NCBI GenBank assembly: GCA_040367435.1
Contig: BAABWY010000001.1
Coordinates: 1 to 64,000 of the forward strand
Length of the DNA stretch: 64,000 nucleotides
Origin: Hyphomicrobiales bacterium 4NK60-0047b
Lineage (GTDB): Bacteria; Pseudomonadota; Alphaproteobacteria; Rhizobiales; HXMU1428-3
Direction: 5' to 3'
A model generated the notes under the pieces. The model did no database searches and was not told where the DNA came from. It saw nothing but the letters and a program-made list of their open reading frames with translations. A program made the position numbers and the translations under genes. This document shows positions 1-8,259 of this stretch, in pieces. Each line of letters opens with the position of its first letter. The first letter of the stretch is position 1.

Positions 1-998
1 GGAGCAATGCTGAGCTTTTAAAGAAACATAAAAATGGTGTGGTTCTCTATCATGAAATTCTATCTATCACGAAGTCTCAAGAAATTAGCAAAGCCCAACA
101 AAAACAAACTCTCCAAACCATTACTGAGACTTACATCGCTCAAAGAGCCCCTAACAATCTCGTATTCGCGGCCCTTCATGATAACAAAAAGCATAATCTC
201 CATTATCACATTGTCATATCAAGCAATGAGATCAATTCCAGCAAACGTGTTCGTTTAAGCATTGGTCAATTTAACAGCATCAAACAAAACCTGGAAACAT
301 CTGTATTAGAGCAATATCCCGAGTTAGAACAACAAACAGCCATCAACAAAACAGCAAAACGAAAACAAACCCATTCTGCCGCAAGGCTCCAACACCGCAC
401 CGGGGCACTTCCCAAAAAGCAAGAGCTCATACAAACCCTCAGCACAATTTTTAAAACAGCAAACTCACATACTGACCTAGAAGAACAATTACACAATGCA
501 GGCTTAGAGACCTATGTGCGCGGCAAACATATCGGTGTCAAATTCGTCGAGACAGGCCGCAAGCATCGCCTCAAAACACTCGGCCTTCAGGAGGAGTTCT
601 CAGCCTGCAATCGCCGCATAAACGACGCCAGCCAACAAGCTGAACTTCCTACCACCAACAATAGAGAATCCATCACACAACAAAATGAGGAGCAAATCAT
701 GTCCAACTCACGTGAATTCCCCTGGAGCATTGAAAATATTGAACCTGCCACCGGAATAGAGACAGAAACAGATCTAGAAGCAAAACAAAACACCCAAACA
801 GCAGTTAACAGAGCCGTTGAAGAAGTGGTGAATGAAGTCAATCATGATCTACAAATCGCAGCTGACTTCTTACGCGGTCCCACTCTGACCGATAAAGAAA
901 GGTTAGAAGCGAAAAAGCTTGAGTTTTACAAACGCGAACAACTCAAACAATTGCGCAAACAAAATCAAAAGACAAAACATACCAGCTTGAAGCGATGA
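1..998 (+). CDS. Relaxase / mobilization nuclease, 5' end outside window
   Basis: The reading frame is open from base 3, so the gene begins upstream of the window. The visible 332 residues contain the cluster H-N-L-H-Y-H-I-V-I-S (bases about 192-221), which matches the metal-binding HUH motif of VirD2/MobA-type relaxases. These enzymes nick oriT and stay covalently bound to the transferred strand. The N-terminal catalytic Tyr region is not in the window. The C-terminal half is rich in Gln, Lys and Glu and looks like a linker with a charged helix ending in Lys-Arg. A coupling-protein gene follows about 130 bp later on the same strand, as expected for a transfer module. The relaxase call is well supported; the exact MOB family is not decidable here. 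Confidence 0.8.
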   Translation, partial: SNAELLKKHKNGVVLYHEILSITKSQEISKAQQKQTLQTITETYIAQRAPNNLVFAALHDNKKHNLHYHIVISSNEINSSKRVRLSIGQFNSIKQNLETSVLEQYPELEQQTAINKTAKRKQTHSAARLQHRTGALPKKQELIQTLSTIFKTANSHTDLEEQLHNAGLETYVRGKHIGVKFVETGRKHRLKTLGLQEEFSACNRRINDASQQAELPTTNNRESITQQNEEQIMSNSREFPWSIENIEPATGIETETDLEAKQNTQTAVNRAVEEVVNEVNHDLQIAADFLRGPTLTDKERLEAKKLEFYKREQLKQLRKQNQKTKHTSLKR

Positions 999-1070
999 CT
1001 GCCTGACTTAATCAGGCGCATCCGCTGTGAAGTCCTGCGCCTGGTTCAGGGCTTCAGTCAATTAAAGCGC
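995..1070 (+). other. Structured spacer between relaxase and coupling-protein genes
   Basis: This spacer holds nested inverted repeats. CAGGCGC at about 1012-1018 pairs with GCGCCTG at about 1037-1043 across a 17-nt loop, and GACTG near the relaxase stop pairs with CAGTC near 1060. No T-tract follows, so it is not an obvious intrinsic terminator. It could be an mRNA structure separating the two transfer genes. Nothing else is visible before the next gene. Confidence 0.4.
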
Positions 1071-1126
1071 ACTTTAAAGCCTAATCATCAATCCAAGTGA
1101 AACAAACAAACCAAATAGGAAAGACC

Positions 1127-2581
1127 ATGATTACACCCTACAACGTAGCTTTTAAGTTTGGAAAATTTCTACTGGATAGCCAATCGCTCAAAAGCAAGTC
1201 CGGCGCAAAATTTGCCAATCGGTGGGATTACAGATCCTATCTCAGCTCGAAACACAAAGGCCTTTTGCTTGATGGCCAAAGTTTACGCTTATCAGAGCGA
1301 GAGAGCTTTCAAAATGTTTGTGTCATAGCCCGTGTTGGTGCAGGCAAGACTTCACAATACATCATCCCCAATGTACTCGACAAAGCCAATAACAACTGCT
1401 CAATGGTGATCAATGACCCTAAAGGAGAGGTTTACGAGCAAACATCAAAGCATCTCAAAGACAAGGGCTTTAATATCCTGGTTCTCAATCCTGAAGACTT
1501 ACCTGGCTCCGATCGTTTTAATCCCCTATGGGAATTAACAAACCCCATAGAAATTGAGCAGTTAGCCCATATCCTCATCACTTCAGGAAACAAAAATGCC
1601 AATGATCCCTTTTGGAATAATGGCGCAATAAGATTTACTAGTCTCTTTTTAAAATGCCTGGTGAATGCCTCAGAAGAAAATCCTGGATACTTCACGCTAT
1701 CCAATCTCTATTACCTCTTTCAAAACTTTGGCGATGATGGCCAGGCATTAGATGATTTTATGATCCGTTATACTGCCAATCCAAACGATCCCAATGATGC
1801 CAGTCTCTGGAATGAATGGCGCGGTGTTCTCACTGGTAATGAAGATGGTATCAAAAGTTTTATTCTCAATGCCATCACCGCTCTGAAAGCGCTGGCTAAT
1901 AGAAACATAGCTCACCTTACGGCAAGCTCAACATTCAAGCTCTCAGACCTGCGCAGACGTAAAACAGTGATCTATTTCATCACCCCCGCACAACACGCTG
2001 AATATTATGGTTTTCTGACCAGCATCTTTTTTCAAAGTGTGTTCAATATGGCCATGAGAAAACTGCCAGCAAGAAATGATTTACCCATCTATGTGCTCTA
2101 CGATGAATTCGGCCATTCCACCTTGCCGAATTTTGTCTCCACGGCAAACACTATCAGAGGCTATAAAGTGTCTCTTTCAATTGTCTTGCAATCCATCTCT
2201 CAACTCTCGGCTCGCTATGGCAAAGATTATGCAGCCTCAATCCTTGGCGGGTTTAACACCTACCTCACCTATGCGGGTGCAGATCCAGAAACAGCGCGAT
2301 TTTTTGAAAGCATCATCGGCCGCGTAAGGGAACGCAGCCGCCAAAACCGAGAGGACAAACAAGAAAAGTACCAAGAATATAATCTCTTAAATTCCAATGA
2401 AGTGCGCACCATCACCAACCATCAAGCTTTAATCGTCTCAAGCAACAGAGATCCTGTGTTGCTCAATGTCTTACCCCACTACGCAAATAAGAACTATGTG
2501 AAAGCATTAAGTAAAGGAGCTTATTCTGTGAATAACAATACCCAGAATAATAGTTTAGCTTGGGTGCCGTTGAGGTTCTAA
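1127..2581 (+). CDS. Type IV coupling protein, VirD4/TraG-like, short form
   Basis: Predicted 484-aa coupling ATPase, which would deliver the relaxase-DNA complex to a type IV secretion channel. Walker A reads RVGAGKTS at about residues 69-76. It is followed by NDPKGEVYEQTS, typical of the VirD4/TraG family, and a Walker B region VLYDEFGHS at about residues 321-329. The ATG at 1127 was chosen because AGGA lies 7 bases upstream; an in-frame GTG at 1097 has no ribosome binding site. Unlike typical VirD4/TraG (about 600-700 aa), no N-terminal membrane helices precede Walker A. The protein may be soluble or rely on a partner. It lies downstream of the relaxase and converges with the KAP NTPase gene. 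Confidence 0.85.
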   Translation: MITPYNVAFKFGKFLLDSQSLKSKSGAKFANRWDYRSYLSSKHKGLLLDGQSLRLSERESFQNVCVIARVGAGKTSQYIIPNVLDKANNNCSMVINDPKGEVYEQTSKHLKDKGFNILVLNPEDLPGSDRFNPLWELTNPIEIEQLAHILITSGNKNANDPFWNNGAIRFTSLFLKCLVNASEENPGYFTLSNLYYLFQNFGDDGQALDDFMIRYTANPNDPNDASLWNEWRGVLTGNEDGIKSFILNAITALKALANRNIAHLTASSTFKLSDLRRRKTVIYFITPAQHAEYYGFLTSIFFQSVFNMAMRKLPARNDLPIYVLYDEFGHSTLPNFVSTANTIRGYKVSLSIVLQSISQLSARYGKDYAASILGGFNTYLTYAGADPETARFFESIIGRVRERSRQNREDKQEKYQEYNLLNSNEVRTITNHQALIVSSNRDPVLLNVLPHYANKNYVKALSKGAYSVNNNTQNNSLAWVPLRF

Positions 2582-2611
2582 TTCTGCACGAATATCCTAA
2601 CAATCAAAAAA

Positions 2612-5600
2612 TTACACTTCCTCTGTTTCTATTACAGGTTTTATCTTGATATTCAATTTATAACACTTAGAAATTTCAATAATCTTATTTTTAATTTCTT
2701 CTTCAGAAGAAGTTCCAATTGCACCTTCAAGAGCGTCAATGAGCTCTTTTGTATCTTTCTTATCTGCTGCTTTTATTGCAGGTGTTAAACATTCAGAATA
2801 ATTCAAAAGATATTGTAAATGTTCTATTTTTGAGGTTTCTAAGAGAGGTTTGAAAATCCGTTCAATTAAAATCTTAGGATAATCTACAAACGGGGCTTCA
2901 GTCCAAAATTCAGAATATAGCTCAACAAATTTTGAAAAATTATCACCATCGATAATTATACTATTAAATTTTATCAATAAGTCTTTATAAAAAGACTTCT
3001 TAGTTGATCTATGCAATGCATCTGGTAACAAATGCCAGTCTTCATCAAACTCTGAGGGAGAAATGTTACCTTCAATAGTTTTCAAAGCATGATCCAAAAG
3101 AGGTTCCTTGAATTTTTTAGCAACTAAATCAAAACTTTTTCTTACTTGGATCGTTGCAATTAGTAGCCTGACCCAATCTTCAGGTTGGCTCAACCACCCT
3201 CCCCAATCTTCATCACAATTGGAAGTCAACTGAAACTCTATGAGTTCATTTATCTCAGTTAAATCATTTCCATAATTTGATGCTGCTGACACAAAAGAGG
3301 AAGGTATTTTTAATACCTCTGTTTGATCACTAAAATGTTTTTTAAAGTACTTAGCATAGTCATTGAATTTAATTAAAAAGACCAATGAAAGTTCCTTACC
3401 AATTACATCAACAAATTCATCCCACTGAAGAATGATATCTTTAGTGTTTAAAGTGAAATACTTTCCACGTTGTACCAATTCTCGTAGGATAGAGTGGAAA
3501 AATTCATTACCTTCAAATGATTTTGAAAATACCTTACTAAACAATTCAAATTTTTCTAGCTGTACACATATATTTTCTAGTAGATCTTTACGCTCGATTT
3601 GTTCTAGTAAAATTGCAAAGGCGCGGTTTCTATAGTTATTCAAATCACCAAAAACAGGATGGTTGGCATTCTGAGGAAAAGAAAAACCGTTTATTTTAAG
3701 AAGAATCGCAAAAACATAAATAAACAATGGGTCATTCTCGTCATCAAAACCCTTAACAAACCAATTTAAGAACACACCGGTATTGCTTAATTTTTTAGCT
3801 ATATCTACTACTGATTTTTCATTAGTTTTATTAACCAATATGAACAAACATTCAGCTAATAAAGCAGCAGTTTCATTCTCAATATTTTTTTCTAATCGGT
3901 TTGCAATTTCTCGTGTTACTTCATCTTTAGAGAACAGGTTTTTCTTAGTTAGCAATTTCTCTAAACCATAATTTAAACCTGATAGCTGATTATCATTAAT
4001 ATAGGTAACAAGTTGCTCAGTTATCTCTTCATTTGAACTGAGAATGATAAAGTGATTAAAATCCAAATGCTCAGTTTGATGAAATACGTCCACAACTCCA
4101 CAAAGAAATCTAGCATTTTTCATTATACGAGGTTTAATTAGAGGCTTTTCAATTTTTGCCTCTTTTGCTTTACTAATTATTGCTCCCTCAACCTTATCAA
4201 CTGCAACAATCCAACTAGAGCCAAGTGCATAATAATCAAGGACTTGATTATCAGCATCCTGACCATCAATTTTATTAAGACTTGAAATGATAGTCTCGGC
4301 AACTTGAAAAGAATTTTCTGAAGGTAAATTATTTATCAAACAAACCTGGCCTTCAACTATAGATGTCTCATAATCCTGATAATTACCCAAGAAAGGCACA
4401 CTCTGTGCCATTGATCGCCAAACATGAGTACAGTTATTTTTCGATATATCATCTAACTGGTCTATATTCCGACACACATTAAAAAATATTTTCGGTGACT
4501 TCGCCCATTCATTTCTATACTCATTCACAACTCCTTCAAGAAGTGGAATAAAAGCGTCATTCTTAGATATCACGCTTAATGGATTCTTATCTTCTGTTTT
4601 ATCTAGCACTAAACCTTTTCGTATTTCATCAGCAAATAAAAGTTCTTCGGCTTGATCCGCAGGGGCTCCGAAATACAATGCAGCCACATACTTCTGCCAA
4701 CCAATATCTCCTATTAAAATTTTATTTTGCTCGGATAGGAGAGATCCATCGATAATTGGAGAACTATCTTCTAAAAGTAAATGTCGATGTAAAGTGAACA
4801 GGGAAAGACACTCCAAAGGAATTTCTTTTTTCCATTGCTTTGAAAGAGTGACCATTTCATTAATATGTGAAATTAAATAACGTGGTGTGACATATTGTTT
4901 TGTCTCAACTAAATGATAATCCATCAATCGGAATAATTTGAACTTCAAATCATCTGTTACTAAATCTCCAAAAGCATCATCAAGTTTACCTTCATAAAAC
5001 TTTTGCCACTTGGATAACAAAGGAGGTGTAACTCGTATAATCGGATGAAAGAGTTTTTGTAATTGCTTTGTCGTATCTATGTATCGATTAATCCCATTCG
5101 TATTTTCATCTTTTGAAGATGTTTCAATAAGCAAAGTACTTAGTCTCTGTCTATCATATGGAACTATAACTGATACAGAAGGGCATTCATCATTAAATGA
5201 TAGTTCTCTAAAGTTTGGAAATTCAGTCCAAACTGATTGCAAGGCGCTAGAGCTCGTTATTCTGTCTAAGTTATCAAGCACAACTATAATATGATCATCA
5301 TGTTTGAGATTAGACCTTTTGACATTTTGTTCTATAAAACTATTAAATTGATAATCACTAATTTTCTGCTCAGTAATAGTTTCATTAGTTATTACCTTTT
5401 TTTCTTTTTTATTAATAAAAGAAATTGCAAAATTTGCGTGCTTTAAAAGACATTCACGAAAACGATCGCCGCATTTTAATCCTTCTGTTTCCATAAAAAT
5501 TTTATCTCTTACTTCCTTACTAAGAAACGAATAAATAAACTTAAGAATGAATATTATTAAGGGAAGAGATAGGATCGTTATTACAAGGGTAAAATCAGAC

Positions 5601-6142
5601 ACAGAATATTCAGAATAAGGAATAAGAAAATCAAAAATATTCTCTTTCACTACCCCATTATTTTGAATTTGATTATCTAATTTATTTTTAAGTATAAAAT
5701 ATGCGATTGGTAAAAATGGAGCTAAAAGAATAAAGAAAATTGCAGTTATATGGTACTCTCTACGGTGGTCTTTACTAATTTTATTTTCTCTACCCCAGAT
5801 TTGTTTTAACAAAGTTTCAGAACTTTCCGATAGACCGCATGTTTTTCCTAACCATAGGACAAATTTTTCTAAAAAACCTTGCTTAAATAAATCTTGGTTT
5901 TGACCAGACAAATCAAAATTAAATATATGGTATTTTCCTTCAATCTCTTTCATAGCAATATCAATGATTGAAGACTTACCACTTCCCCATTCACCCTCCA
6001 GCCCAATAATCTTTTTTTCACTGGCATTAGAATCTAAAATTTGAATTAAACAATCTGCGGATCTTTTATGAGATTGACTTTCAAATTCATCACTTTTACT
6101 TGGTTCATCAAATATGTATTTGGGGAAGGGTTCTTCGCTCAC
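2612..6142 (-). CDS. KAP family P-loop NTPase, membrane associated
   Basis: A 1176-aa protein with a GTG start. Walker A is GEWGSGKSS at residues 50-58 and Walker B is IIVVLDNLDR at about 285-294. Two hydrophobic segments (about 132-152 and 183-205) lie between the two Walker motifs; inserted membrane helices are a hallmark of the KAP family. The long C-terminal half has no motif I recognise and looks helical. The family is named after Kidins220/ARMS and the plasmid F exclusion protein PifA, and bacterial members are often found on plasmids and in defence islands. It lies on the same strand as the E1/E2/JAB genes, 420 bp downstream, and is AT-rich. Family assignment is solid; a role in phage or plasmid exclusion is inference. 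Confidence 0.85.
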   Translation of the reverse strand: MSEEPFPKYIFDEPSKSDEFESQSHKRSADCLIQILDSNASEKKIIGLEGEWGSGKSSIIDIAMKEIEGKYHIFNFDLSGQNQDLFKQGFLEKFVLWLGKTCGLSESSETLLKQIWGRENKISKDHRREYHITAIFFILLAPFLPIAYFILKNKLDNQIQNNGVVKENIFDFLIPYSEYSVSDFTLVITILSLPLIIFILKFIYSFLSKEVRDKIFMETEGLKCGDRFRECLLKHANFAISFINKKEKKVITNETITEQKISDYQFNSFIEQNVKRSNLKHDDHIIVVLDNLDRITSSSALQSVWTEFPNFRELSFNDECPSVSVIVPYDRQRLSTLLIETSSKDENTNGINRYIDTTKQLQKLFHPIIRVTPPLLSKWQKFYEGKLDDAFGDLVTDDLKFKLFRLMDYHLVETKQYVTPRYLISHINEMVTLSKQWKKEIPLECLSLFTLHRHLLLEDSSPIIDGSLLSEQNKILIGDIGWQKYVAALYFGAPADQAEELLFADEIRKGLVLDKTEDKNPLSVISKNDAFIPLLEGVVNEYRNEWAKSPKIFFNVCRNIDQLDDISKNNCTHVWRSMAQSVPFLGNYQDYETSIVEGQVCLINNLPSENSFQVAETIISSLNKIDGQDADNQVLDYYALGSSWIVAVDKVEGAIISKAKEAKIEKPLIKPRIMKNARFLCGVVDVFHQTEHLDFNHFIILSSNEEITEQLVTYINDNQLSGLNYGLEKLLTKKNLFSKDEVTREIANRLEKNIENETAALLAECLFILVNKTNEKSVVDIAKKLSNTGVFLNWFVKGFDDENDPLFIYVFAILLKINGFSFPQNANHPVFGDLNNYRNRAFAILLEQIERKDLLENICVQLEKFELFSKVFSKSFEGNEFFHSILRELVQRGKYFTLNTKDIILQWDEFVDVIGKELSLVFLIKFNDYAKYFKKHFSDQTEVLKIPSSFVSAASNYGNDLTEINELIEFQLTSNCDEDWGGWLSQPEDWVRLLIATIQVRKSFDLVAKKFKEPLLDHALKTIEGNISPSEFDEDWHLLPDALHRSTKKSFYKDLLIKFNSIIIDGDNFSKFVELYSEFWTEAPFVDYPKILIERIFKPLLETSKIEHLQYLLNYSECLTPAIKAADKKDTKELIDALEGAIGTSSEEEIKNKIIEISKCYKLNIKIKPVIETEEV

Positions 6143-6247
6143 ATCAATCTCTCATTTTTTTAAAGAAAGTTACAGTAGGATCTCATATGAGGTTATTTTT
6201 TGTATTAGAATAATACTAAAAACTGATGTTATCCACAGACATAAACC

Positions 6248-6403
6248 TTAGAATCCAAAAAACAAAGTCACTCCATAGACTAAAATAACCCAGATCCAAG
6301 TTTCAGATAAAAAATTCTGAAGAACTTTACCAACAACCTCAATCGCTAAAAACACAGTCCAAAAACCAAGACCAATAGCAATTGGTAATGCTGCAAGAAA
6401 CAA
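6248..6403 (-). CDS. Possible tiny membrane protein or remnant (51 aa)
   Basis: A short open frame from a TTG at 6403, giving a strongly hydrophobic 51-residue peptide that begins LFLAALPIAIGLGFWT and ends FFGF. An in-frame ATG TAG sits just before the TTG, so the frame is closed upstream. I see no clear ribosome binding site. It may be the second membrane half of a gene whose first half is the 48-aa frame at 6430-6576, broken by a frameshift and stop, or a separate small membrane protein. It lies between the E1-like and KAP genes on the same strand. Confidence 0.3.
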   Translation of the reverse strand: MFLAALPIAIGLGFWTVFLAIEVVGKVLQNFLSETWIWVILVYGVTLFFGF

Positions 6404-6429
6404 CTACATCAATAGTGTTGCGCCATTCA

Positions 6430-6576
6430 TCAAAAAATTACATACAGAACACAACCAATCCCACCAAGCACAATCATTGTAAAAACCAGATCATAAAAAC
6501 TCAGCTCGTCAGATGTCTCCGAATTATTGCGGACTTTTTTGCGCAAATCTTTTATATCCGGATCAAGCAAGCTCAT
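6430..6576 (-). CDS. Small single-pass membrane protein (48 aa), overlaps E1 gene
   Basis: An ATG at 6576 lies 14 bases inside the end of the E1/ThiF gene. It opens a 48-residue frame with a charged N-terminal half (MSLLDPDIKDLRKKV) and a C-terminal hydrophobic segment (about residues 29-48). The overlap with the preceding stop suggests translational coupling. I do not recognise the family. Its position between E1 and the KAP NTPase on the same strand makes it a plausible operon member, possibly a membrane anchor or partner. The function is unknown. Confidence 0.45.
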   Translation of the reverse strand: MSLLDPDIKDLRKKVRNNSETSDELSFYDLVFTMIVLGGIGCVLYVIF

Positions 6577-7582
6577 TGCTCATATCTCCCAATTGAGTAG
6601 ACAAGCTCTCAACATCAAATTCCGTGGCGATTTCATCAATCGGATCGAGCTCTAAATTGCGATCACCACACACACAACAGTTTTCATTTGATTGAGCGTT
6701 AATCCAAAGGCTTTGATACGTATATTGCCCCGGCACATCCTGAAAAACTTCACCAAACAACCAATAGTCTGGGGTCATGCCCAAAGTCAGATAATTTGTT
6801 TTATCCTGTAGCGGTTTTAAGATGAACTTACTCATCTCAACCTCATCACCCGACAGCATCAAGGAGAGAAGAGAAAGTGCTAGTTTGCTGGCTATGCCTG
6901 CAACATGATGCACATCACACCCCAGCGCAATTTCTCCTTCTAATCGCCCTGTTCCGTAATCCGTTTGTCGCTCAATAGTTTCATCAGTTTGTGTCTCTGT
7001 AAAAGATCTCCCTTCAACAGTACATTCCAAACAAGGCGTAACCCCAGGCAAAACCATCACTACTTCCCCGCCCTTAGCGCCTTGATAAAGACCAGGTACA
7101 ATCATCGGTTTATCATGATAACTCGCGACACGATTTAGTATGCCCTGTGTCACCTTATCATCCGCACTGCATATAACCAGTGAGCTTGCTTGCACATAGT
7201 CTTTTAATTTCTGTTTAGAGACAGCTTCAAACTTCTCACTTTCAACCTTGATTGAACACCACGGATTAATCGCTTTTAAATGAGCCGATAAGGCCTCAAC
7301 TTTTAGTGTTCCAATGTCATTATATTTGTAAGTCGTCCTTGTTAGGTTATGAGGTTCAACTTCATCAGGGTCGATGAGTATCATCTCCCCTACTCCTGCC
7401 CTGATAAGTTTTTCAGCCATATAAGACCCAACTGAACCACATCCAACAATGAGCACATTGACCTCACCTAAGCCCTTTGCCAGCAATCCTTTATTTCTCT
7501 CTGAAAGAGCATCTTCAAACTTTGTGCGGTTTTCAGTATCAAGTGCAAAAGCTTCAATCGTACTTGTCATTTCTTTACTCAT
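6563..7582 (-). CDS. E1-like ThiF/MoeB family adenylyltransferase
   Basis: A 339-aa E1-like enzyme. The nucleotide-binding loop GCGSVG is at 47-52, followed by the acidic residue D71, the N79-L-T-R82 pair and K94, all typical of the ThiF/MoeB/E1 fold. Two Cys pairs (CLEC 184-187 and CCVC 302-305) fit the structural zinc site of MoeB-type E1 enzymes. Such enzymes adenylate the C-terminus of a ubiquitin-like or sulfur-carrier protein. The ATG at 7582 follows AAGGTGAG at good spacing; a GTG three codons upstream lacks one. The gene follows the E2-like gene on the same strand, and no thiamine or molybdopterin genes adjoin it. That context points to a ubiquitin-like conjugation cassette rather than cofactor synthesis. 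Confidence 0.9.
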   Translation of the reverse strand: MSKEMTSTIEAFALDTENRTKFEDALSERNKGLLAKGLGEVNVLIVGCGSVGSYMAEKLIRAGVGEMILIDPDEVEPHNLTRTTYKYNDIGTLKVEALSAHLKAINPWCSIKVESEKFEAVSKQKLKDYVQASSLVICSADDKVTQGILNRVASYHDKPMIVPGLYQGAKGGEVVMVLPGVTPCLECTVEGRSFTETQTDETIERQTDYGTGRLEGEIALGCDVHHVAGIASKLALSLLSLMLSGDEVEMSKFILKPLQDKTNYLTLGMTPDYWLFGEVFQDVPGQYTYQSLWINAQSNENCCVCGDRNLELDPIDEIATEFDVESLSTQLGDMSNELA

Positions 7583-7701
7583 AGTGCTCACCTTGAATTA
7601 TATTTAGTGCTTCACTGCCTCCCTTCCCCACTCCGGGACAATGGCAGTACTGTACAGCTTTAGTGCTTCATAGCTCCAGAGGGTCAAAGGGGCACTTTTG
7701 A
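7583..7701 (-). repeat. 12-bp direct repeats between E2-like and E1-like genes
   Basis: The sequence TTTAGTGCTTCA (plus strand) occurs at 7603-7614 and again at 7659-7670, 56 bp apart, in the spacer between the E2-like stop and the E1-like start. Between them is a GC-rich stretch. The spacer is too short for a ubiquitin-like protein and no open frame of note is seen. The repeated core TGAAGCAC (minus strand) also occurs in the chromosomal hairpin repeat, but the resemblance is short and may be chance. Confidence 0.4.
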
Positions 7702-8259
7702 TTACTGATCATAATTAAATGGAAACGTTCCAGTCTTAAGGGCAACAGACATCCCCGTTGCCCATAGAACAGATTTTGCATAAGCCGCTTCCAGACTTGG
7801 CATTCCATTTTGATAGTCGTTGCCTAAACACAATTTCCCACTGCTATATAAATGCCCTGTATGGGGAGACTTCCATTTATCTTCTAATTGAGGGGAAACA
7901 AGCTTGGTCTGATAATAAGCCCCATCAAACCAAAGAAATAACTGATAGAGGTTTCCCATCTGGCACTTGAATGCAAACACCCACCCTGTAATCCCTTCAG
8001 CCGTTTTAATCTCTCTCGTGTTATCAGGCAGTTTTTCAGATACTGTTTGCCTGTCCTCGCCAAGGCGAGAACGAGCGGCAAATGTATCTTGTTGCACTTC
8101 AGATAAAGGCTGACGATCTCTCCCAACTTGATCACCTGTATGAATGCCTGCATCCTTATCAACAAAGACCTGTTTCTTTGGTTCTTGAGGTGTTGCCTCT
8201 CTGTTTTGTTGATTTGTAAATAGAGTTTCCCGTAGTTGATTTAGATCTGGTTGTGGCAT
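7702..8259 (-). CDS. E2-like (UBC fold) conjugating enzyme
   Basis: A 185-aa protein. Residues 1-85 are polar and look disordered. The C-terminal 100 residues carry the pattern H136-L-Y-S-S-G-K-L-C144-L, which matches the His-(x7)-Cys active site of prokaryotic E2-like enzymes, followed by a helix with a conserved-looking W166. C144 would accept the modifier as a thioester from the E1 partner. The ATG at 8259 is preceded by AAAGGAGA, a strong ribosome binding site. The start lies inside the JAB gene, giving a 101-bp out-of-frame overlap. Flanked by JAB and E1 genes on the same strand, it forms an E1/E2/peptidase triad. The E2 assignment is motif based. Confidence 0.75.
   Translation of the reverse strand: MPQPDLNQLRETLFTNQQNREATPQEPKKQVFVDKDAGIHTGDQVGRDRQPLSEVQQDTFAARSRLGEDRQTVSEKLPDNTREIKTAEGITGWVFAFKCQMGNLYQLFLWFDGAYYQTKLVSPQLEDKWKSPHTGHLYSSGKLCLGNDYQNGMPSLEAAYAKSVLWATGMSVALKTGTFPFNYDQ

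Noticed and set aside
6382-6600. A 72-codon plus-strand frame antisense to the end of the E1 gene
   Set aside because: It is low in complexity, lies across the E1 stop on the other strand and competes with better minus-strand frames.
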